From Ferrovibrio sp. (GTDB lineage: Bacteria; Pseudomonadota; Alphaproteobacteria; Ferrovibrionales; Ferrovibrionaceae), in assembly GCF_017994015.1 (NCBI RefSeq), contig NZ_JAGOLP010000019.1:1-64000 (forward strand): a DNA stretch of 64,000 bases. Direction: 5' to 3'. The notes under the pieces are model-generated. The model worked only from the letters and a program-made list of their open reading frames with translations. It was not told the DNA's origin and did not search any database. This document shows, one piece after another, positions 48,520-58,000 of this stretch. The position numbers were made by a program, and so were the translations under genes. How positions within the stretch are numbered: position 1 is the first letter of the stretch; the number at the start of each line of letters is the position of its first letter.

Positions 48520-48552
48520 TGTTATAATATATCGTTATGTTATATTATAACT
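48520..48552 (+). promoter_or_regulatory. Double Zur-box-like operator upstream of the zinc receptor gene
   Basis: GTTATATTATAAC (48539-48551) is a perfect dyad with a central T. Just upstream, GTTATAATATATC (48521-48533) is the same dyad with one mismatch. The centres are 18 bp apart. The core equals the known Zur consensus type TGTTATANTATAACA. The element overlaps a TATAAT at 48523-48528 and ends 14 bp before the ATG, a position that suits zinc-dependent repression. Confidence 0.8.
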
Positions 48553-48565
48553 CTCGAGGCCAACC

Positions 48566-50509
48566 ATGACCCCCTCCCCCCGCAAGTTGCTTGCCGCCCC
48601 CCTGCTTGCCACACCGCTGCTGGTCGCCCTTCTGGCTGCCCCGGCCCTGGCACAAACCGCATTGCCGCCTGTGGTGGTGAGTGCCCCGCTGCCAACCAAT
48701 ACCGACGACTTGGTGGAAGGCAGCACCGTGCTGGAGGGCCAGCGGCTGGAGCGGCAGCGTGCCGCCACTTTGGGCGAGACCTTGGACAACACCCCCGGCC
48801 TGGCTGCCACCGGCTTCGGCCCGGGCGCCAGCCGGCCGGTGATCCGCGGCCAGGGCGGGCCACGTGTGCGCGTGCTGCAAAATGGCCTGGATACGTTTGA
48901 TGCTTCCGGCCTCAGCCCGGATCATGCCGTGGTGGCACCGATGGGCAGCGCCCGGCGTATCGAGGTTTTGCGCGGGCCGGCCACGCTGCTTTATGGCAGT
49001 TCAGCCATCGGCGGCGTGGTGAATGTGATTGATGGCCGGATTCCGGACGCCATGCCGAAGGATGGCCTGGCCGGCCAGGCTCGGCTGCAAAACAGCCTGG
49101 GCCGCAGCGACCATGATGCTTTTGCCGCCGTGGATACCGCTATCGGCCCGAATATCGCGCTGCATGCCGAGGGCGGCCTGCTGAATGCCGAGGATTACCG
49201 CGCCGCCACCGGCAGGGTGGATAACAGCGCCATGCGCAGCCGCAATGGCGCCCTCGGCGCGGCCTGGTTTGGCGATGCCGGTCATGCCGGCCTGGCGGTT
49301 TCGCGCTTCCACAGTTACTACGGCGTGCCGGGCGCCGATCCGGTGCATATCGCCATGCGGCAGACCCGGCTGGACGGCAAATTCGGCATCTACGATCCGC
49401 TGTCCAATGTCAGCGAAATCCGTGGCAAATTCGGCTATGCCGATTACAAGCATGACGAAATAGAACCCAGCGCCGAGATCGGCACCCGCTTCAACAGCGA
49501 TAGCTGGGAAGGCCGCCTGGAAGCCCTGCATACTCTTGGCGGCCTGGAAGGTGTGCTGGGTGTGCAAAGCAACCGGCGTGACTTCACGGCTCTGGGCGCG
49601 GAAGCCTTCCTGCCGCAGAATGTGACCGATAATCATGCGCTGTTTGCATTGGAGCGTTATGAGTTAGGGCCATGGCAATTCGCGCTGGGCGGCCGGTTGG
49701 AATACCAGAAGATCGAGGTGCCGGCGCAGGCGCAGCAGCGTGATTTCACCAGCGGCAGCCTGTCGGCCAGCGCCACCTACCGCTTCAACAACACCTACTC
49801 CACCGGCCTGTCACTCTCGCGCACCGAACGCGCGCCAAGCGCCGAGGAATTGTTTTCCAACGGCTCGCATATCGCCACCCAATCCTTTGAGATCGGCAAT
49901 GCGGCACTGGGCAAGGAACAAGCTTGGCATGCCGAATGGTCGCTGCGCCGCAATGCCGGCGATGTGACCGGCGCCTTCAACCTGTTTGCCACACGCTATA
50001 ATGATTTCATCTATGGCGCTTTCACCGGGGCGCAGCAGGCCGGCCTCAATGAATTGCGCTACAGCCAGACCGATGCCGATTTTCGCGGTGTTGAGATCGA
50101 GGCCGCCTGGCGCTTCATGCAACTGGCGGGTTTCAATCTGAGCCTGGATGGCGGCTTGGATTATGTGCGCGCCCAGGATCGTGGCAACGGCCGCCCGCTG
50201 CCGCTGATCCCGCCGCTTGGCCTGCGTGCCGGCTTCAATGCCGAGGCCCAGGATGTCAGCCTGCGGGTTGAGATGGTGAGCCGCCTGGAACAGGACCGCA
50301 CTGGCGCCAATGAAACCGCCACCAGCGGCTATACTTTGCTCAACGCCTCGGCCAGCTATCGCCCCTTTGCCGACACTCCCGGCCTGCTGCTGCAATTGAA
50401 GGGCCGCAACCTGACGGATATGGCCGGCCGCAACCATGTGTCACTGTTGAAGAATAGCGCCCCGATCCGGGGCCGCGAGCTGCTGCTGGGGCTGGCGGTT
50501 ACTTTCTGA
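48566..50509 (+). CDS. znuD: ZnuD-type TonB-dependent outer-membrane zinc receptor
   Basis: A 647-residue TonB-dependent receptor. The signal peptide ends ALAQ near residue 30. The plug domain contains TPGLAATGFGPGASRPVIRG, GLSPDHAVVAPMGSARRIEVLRGPATLLYG and GVVNVIDGRIPD in parts, which closely follow the ZnuD plug including the SPDHA motif. The 22-strand barrel ends in the outer-membrane Phe (LAVTF). The C-terminal half has SHIATQSFEIGN, also ZnuD-like. The double Zur-like operator just upstream supports zinc rather than iron uptake. An outer-membrane barrel gene follows 79 bp downstream. Confidence 0.85.
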   Translation: MTPSPRKLLAAPLLATPLLVALLAAPALAQTALPPVVVSAPLPTNTDDLVEGSTVLEGQRLERQRAATLGETLDNTPGLAATGFGPGASRPVIRGQGGPRVRVLQNGLDTFDASGLSPDHAVVAPMGSARRIEVLRGPATLLYGSSAIGGVVNVIDGRIPDAMPKDGLAGQARLQNSLGRSDHDAFAAVDTAIGPNIALHAEGGLLNAEDYRAATGRVDNSAMRSRNGALGAAWFGDAGHAGLAVSRFHSYYGVPGADPVHIAMRQTRLDGKFGIYDPLSNVSEIRGKFGYADYKHDEIEPSAEIGTRFNSDSWEGRLEALHTLGGLEGVLGVQSNRRDFTALGAEAFLPQNVTDNHALFALERYELGPWQFALGGRLEYQKIEVPAQAQQRDFTSGSLSASATYRFNNTYSTGLSLSRTERAPSAEELFSNGSHIATQSFEIGNAALGKEQAWHAEWSLRRNAGDVTGAFNLFATRYNDFIYGAFTGAQQAGLNELRYSQTDADFRGVEIEAAWRFMQLAGFNLSLDGGLDYVRAQDRGNGRPLPLIPPLGLRAGFNAEAQDVSLRVEMVSRLEQDRTGANETATSGYTLLNASASYRPFADTPGLLLQLKGRNLTDMAGRNHVSLLKNSAPIRGRELLLGLAVTF

Positions 50510-50531
50510 CAACCCGGCCCTGCTCGGCTTT

Positions 50532-50592
50532 GCATGCGGGGCGAAAGCTTGGCAATTTACACTATCCGTTGCCAAGGATTCGCCCCGCATGC
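50532..50592 (+). promoter_or_regulatory. 61-nt two-part hairpin covering the start of the barrel gene
   Basis: GCATGCGGGGCGAA (50532-50545) pairs perfectly with 50579-50592, and inside it CTTGGCAA (50548-50555) pairs with TTGCCAAG (50569-50576). The AG/GA between the stems could form a tandem mismatch. The 13-nt loop is 50556-50568. The right arms contain the likely Shine-Dalgarno AAGGA (50574-50578) and the ATG (50589-50591), so the folded mRNA would hide the start site. Confidence 0.7.
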
Positions 50593-52055
50593 CCCGCCCC
50601 GCTGTCCGATTTGCCCTTGCCGCCCTGCTGTTGCTGCCGCCTGCCGCCTGGGCAGAGGATGACGCGCATGAGAAAAACGGCCTCAGCGTCGATCTGGGCA
50701 GTGCAAAACTGAGCCTGACTTTGGATGCCGGCTTTGGCGGCTTCTCCGTTGCCAATCCGCAATTCGGCGGCGCCAGCAACAGTCCGTCCGGCGAACGCGG
50801 CGGCAAACGCAGCTGGTTTGAAGGATTTGCCAAGCCCGGCCTGGGGCTGGAACAGCCGCTTGGCGATAGCAGCCTTTATGCCGGCCTGTCTGCCATTGCC
50901 AGTTTCACGCGCGGCAATGGCGAGGCGCAGGCCACCGCCGGCACCGCGCGGCAACCGGATCATCTGGCGCTGGAAGATGCCTATATCGGCTGGCGCTCTG
51001 GCCTGACCCTGCCAAGCTGGGGCGAGGATGCGGTTGATCTGTCGCTTGGCAACCAGGGTTTCAGCATCGGTGATGGTTTCCTGCTGGTGGACGGCACCGC
51101 CGAGGGCTGGCGCCGCGCCGCCTATGTGATGGGGCCGCGCGCCGCGTTTGAACGCACTGCCATCCTGCGGCTGAATACCGACCCGGTGCGTGCCGATCTG
51201 TTTCATCTGGCCGGCCGGGTGGATCAGAAGCGCATGCTGGGCAATGACTCGCCCGCCACCAGCCTGTATGGCGCCAATCTGGAATGGTTCGGTTCGGCGC
51301 ATAAAGATCATGGCCGCAGCGAGTATGCCGAACGCGCCTGGTATCTCGGCGCCACCTGGCTGCATCTTTATGATGCGGACCGCAGCGTTGCCGGCAATCA
51401 GGCCGGCGCTAACCGTGATGGCTTGCAGGTTTATGCCCTGCGCCTGGGCGGCAGCCTGCCGGCCCTGCCGGATTTTGGCCTTTATGGCGAATATGCCGTG
51501 CAGCGCAATGACAGCAGCAACACCAAGGTGCGGGCACGCGCCTGGTATATTGAGCCGCAATACACGGCAGCCGCTTTGCCCTGGCAGCCCAAGCTGGCCT
51601 ATCGCTTCAGCCGGTTCAGCGGCGATGACAATACCGGCGACAATACCGACCGCTCATGGGATGCGCTGTTCAGCGGCGGCGGCCCACGCGGCCTGGGCAG
51701 TTGGGATCAGGGCGAAATCTATGCCCGCTATGTCGGCGGCAACAGCAACCTGCGCAGCCAGATGCTGCATCTATCAATGCAGCCCGATACGGCGCTGACT
51801 GTGGGCGCAATCTACTACCGGCATGATTTTGACGTGACGCCGACCGGCGCCAGCTCGAAGCGGCTGATGGACGAAGTTGATATTTATGCGCAATGGCAAA
51901 CGCCGCTTGACGGCCTGAGCCTGACCGCATTGGCGGCTTTCGGCAAACCGGCTGCGGGGCAGGAGCAATCGGCGCGGGCCAATAATGCCGGCAACAACGA
52001 AGCCGTGGGCCGCACCACCTGGCTCGGCCAGTTTGTGCTGGCCTACAGTTTCTGA
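50589..52055 (+). CDS. Outer-membrane beta-barrel, alginate-export (AlgE)-like
   Basis: A 488-residue outer-membrane protein. The signal peptide ends PAAWAEDD near residue 21. Alternating amphipathic strands fill the rest, and the protein ends YSF as outer-membrane barrels do. Segments such as PKLAYRFSRFSGDD, WDALFSGGGPRGLGSWDQGEIY in parts and the final strands recall the alginate-export family, which has anionic-polymer or small-solute channels. There is no polysaccharide gene nearby. Being just downstream of znuD it may share the Zur control, but the hairpin over its start suggests separate regulation. It ends directly against the convergent giant gene. Confidence 0.7.
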   Translation: MPRPAVRFALAALLLLPPAAWAEDDAHEKNGLSVDLGSAKLSLTLDAGFGGFSVANPQFGGASNSPSGERGGKRSWFEGFAKPGLGLEQPLGDSSLYAGLSAIASFTRGNGEAQATAGTARQPDHLALEDAYIGWRSGLTLPSWGEDAVDLSLGNQGFSIGDGFLLVDGTAEGWRRAAYVMGPRAAFERTAILRLNTDPVRADLFHLAGRVDQKRMLGNDSPATSLYGANLEWFGSAHKDHGRSEYAERAWYLGATWLHLYDADRSVAGNQAGANRDGLQVYALRLGGSLPALPDFGLYGEYAVQRNDSSNTKVRARAWYIEPQYTAAALPWQPKLAYRFSRFSGDDNTGDNTDRSWDALFSGGGPRGLGSWDQGEIYARYVGGNSNLRSQMLHLSMQPDTALTVGAIYYRHDFDVTPTGASSKRLMDEVDIYAQWQTPLDGLSLTALAAFGKPAAGQEQSARANNAGNNEAVGRTTWLGQFVLAYSF

Positions 52056-55000
52056 TCAGAGTTCGCGGAAGGCGCTGAAATCGTAGGTCCAGGGCGTGGT
52101 GCCGTCGGTGGTGACGGTGCCGATCAGCGACACGCTGCCGCTGAAGAAATCGCCATTGGCCTCGTAATAAAGCTCGCCCGTATCCTGCTGATAGACAAAG
52201 CCGCCTTCGCCCAGCGACGTGGCAGTGCGCGCCAGTTCATCCGTCACCAGCTTGATATTCACGTTGTCCACCAGGATATCCGCCAGCACAAAGGCATTGC
52301 CGGCCATGGTGCTGTTATTGTTGGTGTCGAAGGCGATCTTGTCGCCCGCGCTCATATCCAGGATCGTGGTATTGCCAGCGGCGCTGTCAAACACAAAGCG
52401 ATCATTGCCGCTGCCGCCGGTGATCGAATTGTTGCCGGAGCCGCCGGCCAAAGTATCGGCGCCGATGCTGCCATTGATACTGTCATTGCCATCGCCGGCC
52501 GCGATCCACACTGCCTGCGTGCCGCCCACGGTGATCAAATCGGCGCCGCTGCCGCCGGTGATGGTTTCGGCGCCCGAGATGGTGACGCTGCTGCCGCCAT
52601 CGCCCAGTTTCAGCGTGTCGCTGCCGGCACCCAGGTCGATCTCGCCGGTCATGGCGCCGGTCAGGGTCACGGCATCGTTGCCGCTGCCGCCCACCAATGT
52701 GCCCACCGCGCTCATGGTGATGCTGGTGCCGCCATCGGCCAGGGTGATCCAATCGTCGCCATCGCCGCCGGTCACGGTCTCAACATTGGTGACGGTGAGC
52801 ATGTTGCTGCCGCTGGCGAGAGCCAGGCTGTCATTGCCGGCGCCGAGATCAAGCTGTGCGCCCGGATCGAGCGGCGCGGCCAGCGTGACCGCATCATTGC
52901 CGCTGCCGCCAAGCAGGGTTTCAACACCGCTCAGCGTGATGGCATTGCCGCCATCGGCCAGGGTGACGATATCGCTGCCGGTGCCGCCAACCAGGGTTTC
53001 GATATTACCCAGCGTGATGGTGCTGCCGGTATCCACCAGGGTGACGGCATCATTGCCGGCACTGCCGGTGAGGGTTTCGATGCCGCCCACGGTAATGGCG
53101 GCACTGGCATTGCCCAGCACAACCGCATCATTGCCGCTGCCGCCGGTGAGCAAGGCCAAGCCGGAAGCGGTCAGGCTGTTATCGCCATCGGCCAGCACCA
53201 GGCTGTTGCTGCCGCTGCCCAGATCAATCGCCGCGCCAGTGAGTGTGTAAAGCAGCGTGATGGCATCATCGCCGATGCCGCCTGCCAGGCTTTCCACATT
53301 GGCGATGGTGGCATTGCCGCCAAAATCGCCCAGCACCAAGCTGTCGCTGCCATCGCCCAGGTCAACCACCAGATCGGTATAGGCGGCGCCCAGGATCACA
53401 CTGTCATTGCCGGTGCCGCCGGTGATGCTTTCAACATTGCTGGCGGTGAGCCGGTTGGCGCCATCGGCCAGCACCAGCACATCATTGCCAAGGCCCAGAT
53501 CGATGCTGACATTGCTGGCTGTGGCCGAGAGCGTGATTTCGTCGTTGAGCGCGCCGCCAACCAGGGTTTCGATATTGGCCAGGGTCAGGCTGTTGGCGCT
53601 GTCGGCCAGGGTGAGGCTATCATTGCCGGCACCGAGATCCAGCACCGCGCCCGCCGCCAGGCTGCCGCCCAGCGTGATGAGATCGGCGCCGCTGCCGCCG
53701 GTGAGGGTTTCAACATTGAAGACCTGCAACGTGCCGCCAGCCGCCGACAAGGTGATGCTGTCATTGCCATCGCCCAGATCAATCCGTCCGCTGGCGGCGG
53801 CGGTGCCATAGGTGACTTCATCATCGCCGCTGCCGCCGATGATGGTTTCAATGTAATTCACGGTCAGGCTGTTGGCGCCATCGGCCAGGGTGAGCGCATC
53901 GCTGCCGGCACCCAGCGACACCGAGCCATTATCCAGCAGTGTATCCAGCGTGATCGTGTCGCTGCCGCCGCTGCCGGTGATGGTTTCAACATTGCTCAAG
54001 GTCACGGTATTATCGGCACCGGCCAGCACCAGCGTATCGGCGCCATCCCAGAGATCAATAACGGCATTGCTGCCCAGGGCGCTGAGCAGCGTGATCTTGT
54101 CCACCCCGGTGCCGCCGAGCAGGGTTTCAACCTCGGCCACGGTGATGGTGTTGCCGCCATTGGCCAGGGTCAGGCTGTCATTGCCGCCATTGAGATCGAT
54201 ATTGCCCGCCGCCAGCGTGCCGGTGAGTGTGATGGTGTCTGCGCCCGTGCCGCCCACCACTGATTCGGCATTGGTCAGCGTGATGCTGTTGCCGCCATCG
54301 GCCAGGGTGAGGCGATCACTGCCGGCGCCCAGATCGATCAGCCCGTCATAGGTATTGGCCAGGGCAACCAGATCGGCGCCGCTGCCGCCGGTCAGCGTTT
54401 CGACATTGCTGAGCGTGATGTTGTTGCCGCCGGCGCCCAAAGTGACGACATCCTGCCCGGCGCCACCATGCAGCGTTTCAACGCCGGCAATGGTGAGGAT
54501 ATTGCTGCCATTCGCCAGAGTGAGTGTATCCACCCCGGTGCCTAATGAAAAACTGCCATTGGTCACCGCCGTGGTCAGCACAATATCGTCTGTGCCGGTG
54601 CCGCCGGTGACGGTTTCAACATTGCCAAGCGTCAGCGCATTATCGCCATTCGCCAGCAGAATGCGGTCGTCGCCGGCCCCAAGGTCAACCTGACCAATCT
54701 GCGCCATGGTGAATTTCAGGCTGTCGGCACCATTGCCGCCGGTTACGGTTTCGATATCGGCCAGGGTAACGTTATTGCCGCCATCGGCCAGCACCAGACT
54801 ATCGGCGCCGCCACCCAGGGTCACTTGCAGCCGGGTCTGCGCTGTGGTCAATGTCACGCTATCGGCGCCGAAGCTGCCGGTGATGGTTTCCACATTGGCC
54901 GCTGTCAGCGTGTTGCCGCCATCGGCCAGGGTCAGCTTGTCATTGCCGCCATTCAGATCAATCTGGCCGGCCGTCAATGCCGTGGTCAGGGTCAGGGCAT

Positions 55001-58000
55001 CGGCGCCGGCATTGCCGGTGATGCTTTCCACATTGGCAATCAACAGTGTGTTGCTGCCATTGCCCAGCACCAGCGTATTGGCGCCAGCGCCCAGATCAAC
55101 ACTGCCCTTGCCAATTGCGGCATTCATGCTGATCAGGTCGTCGCCGCTGCCACCCAGCACGGTTTCGATATTGCCCAAGGTCAGCGTATTGCCGCCATCG
55201 GCCAGTTTCAGGCTGTCGCTGCCATTGCCGAGTTCAATATCCATTGCCGTGGCGGCGGTGGCCAGGGTGATGCTGTCATTGGCGCTGCCGCCAACCAGGG
55301 TTTCCACATTGGCGATGGTGAACTGGTTGGTGCCGGCAAACAGCACCAGCTTGTCGGCCCCGGCGCCCAGATCAACCGAGCCGCTGCTGCTGACCGCGCT
55401 TTGCAGCGTCACACTATCGGCGCCAGTACCGCCCAGCACGGTTTCGGCATTGGCGATGCTGATCACATTGCCGCCATCGGCCAGGGCCAGGGAATCGCGG
55501 CCCAGGCCGAGATCAGCCACCATCCTGGTGCCGGCGGTGGTGAGCGTCACATCGTCATTGCCGCTGCCGGAAAACACGGTTTCGATATTCGCCAGCGTAA
55601 CCGTGTTGCCGCCATTGGCCAGCGCCAGCCGATCATTGCCGCCGCCCAGATCAACACTGCCGGTCAGCGCATCGGTAAGCGTGATATTGTCGTTGCCGCT
55701 ATTGCCGGTCAGGGTTTCAACGCCGCTGATGGTGAGCACATTGGCGCCCGCGCCGAGCGCCAGGCTGTCACTGCCGGCGCCCAGGTCAACACTGCCCTTG
55801 GCGATGCCGCCGGTCAGCGTGATCAGATCGTCGCCGCTGCCGCCCAGCACGGTTTCAACATTGGTCAGCGTAACCGTGTTGCCGCCATGCGCCAGTTTCA
55901 GGCTGTCATTGCCGGCACCCAGATCGATATTGCCGCTGATTGTGCTGCCCAGCGTTACGGTATCGGCGCCGCTGGCGCCCACGATGGTTTCCACATTGGT
56001 CAGCGTTACGGTGTTGACACCGGAGGCCAGCACCAGCTTGTCGGCGCCAGCACCGAGATCGACACTGCCGGCCGTGCCGATGGCGCTGATCAGGGTGATG
56101 CTGTCATCACCGCTGCCGGCAATCAGGGTTTCAACGCCGCCCAGCGTGATATTGTTGGTGCCGTTAGCCAGCACCAGCTTATCCTGACCAAGGCCGAGAT
56201 CAATGCGGCCAGCGGCCAGCGCGCCGCCCAAAACAACACTATCGTTGCCGCTGCCGCCGGTCAGGGTTTCAATGCCGCTGACGGTGAGCGTGTTGCCGCC
56301 ATTGCCCAGCGTCAGCTTGTCATTGCCAAGGCCGAGATCAACCTGGCCGCTGACCCCGGTGGTGAACACCACGGTATCATCGCCGCTGCCGCCGATCAGG
56401 GTTTCGACATTGCCGATGGTCAGGAGCTGCGTGCCATCGGCCAGCACCAGCTTGTCGGCGCCGGCACCGAGGTCGATGCTGCCGCGCGCCAGATTGGTGC
56501 TGAGCGTGATGAGATCGCTGCCGCTGCCGCCGATCAGGGTTTCGATATTGCCCAAAGTCAGCGTGTTGCCGCCATTGGCCAGCACCAGCTTGTCGCCGGC
56601 CGCGCCCAGATCAATGGTCACGCCGGTAACGGCCTGACCCAGCGTCACCGTATCATTGCCGCCGGCTGCCAGGATGGTTTCGGCATTGCTGACCGTCAGG
56701 CTGTTATTGCCCAGCGCCAGCACCAGCTTGTCATTGCCGGCGCCGAGATCGTAGCTGCCGCCGCTGACCGCGCCGGTCATGGTCAGATCGTCGTTGCCGC
56801 TGCCGGCCAGCAGGGTTTCCACCCCGCCAATGGTCATGCTGTTATTGCCATTGGCCAGCACCAGCTTGTCCTTGCCGGTGCTGAGATCGATGCGGCTGGT
56901 GTTGGTGTCGGTCAGCACCACCGTATCGTTGCCGATATTGCCGGTGATGGTTTCCACATTGGCGATGGTGAAGCTGTTATCGCCGCGCCCGAAAATGATT
57001 TTATCCGCACCGGCGCCGAGATCGACCTGGGCCGATGGCGCATTGGTGGCATAGGTGATGGCATCGGCGCCGCTATTGCCGATCAGGGTTTCCACCCCGG
57101 CCACCAGGAAGGAATTGTCGCCGGCCGCCAAAGTCAGCTTGTCGGCGCCGCCAACCAGATCAACACTGCCCTTGGTGACGGCGCTGGCCAGCGTGATGGC
57201 ATCATCGGTGGCACCGGTGACAACGGTTTCAACCCCGCTCAGGGTCAGCGCGCCGCCATTTTGCAGCGTCAGCTTGTCCATGCCGCCGCCCAGATCGATC
57301 ACGGCGCTGCTGGCAATCGCTGAATTGACGATCACCACATCATTGCCGGTGCCGCCGGTCAGGGTTTCGATACTGGCGATGGTGATGCTGTTGGCGCCAT
57401 TGGCCAGGGTGAGCGAATCCTGGCCGCCGCCGAGATCAATGCTGGCCTTGGCTACCGCCGAAAGCGTGACGCTATCGTTGCCGCTGCCGCCCGTGAGGGT
57501 TTCAACCCCGGCCACGCTGAGGCTGTTGCTACCATCGGCCAATTTCAGCGTGTCATTGCCGCCCGCAAGATCAACCTTGCCGCCGCTGATGGTGCTGCCC
57601 AGCGTGACGTTATCAACGCTGCTGCTGCCGGTCAGGGTTTCAACATTGCTGGCGGTGAGGCTGTTGCCAGCGCCGGCAAGTTTCAATGTGTCACTGCCGG
57701 CGCCCAGATCGATACTGGCATTGCTCAGCTTGCTGCTGATGCTGACCGTATCGGCGCCGCTGCCGCCGGTGATGGTTTCAACATTGCCCACAGTGAGCGT
57801 GTTGGCGCCATCGGCCAGCTTCAGCGTGTCGTTGCCGGCGCCCAGATCAACATTGGCGCGGCTGGCCGCTTCGCCCAGCGTGATCTGATCGGCGCCAACG
57901 CCGCCGGTGATGGTTTCAACATTCGAAATTGTGGCGCTGTTGGCGCCATTGACCAGCACCAGCTTGTCGGCCCCGGCGCCAAGATCAATCTTGCTGCCGG

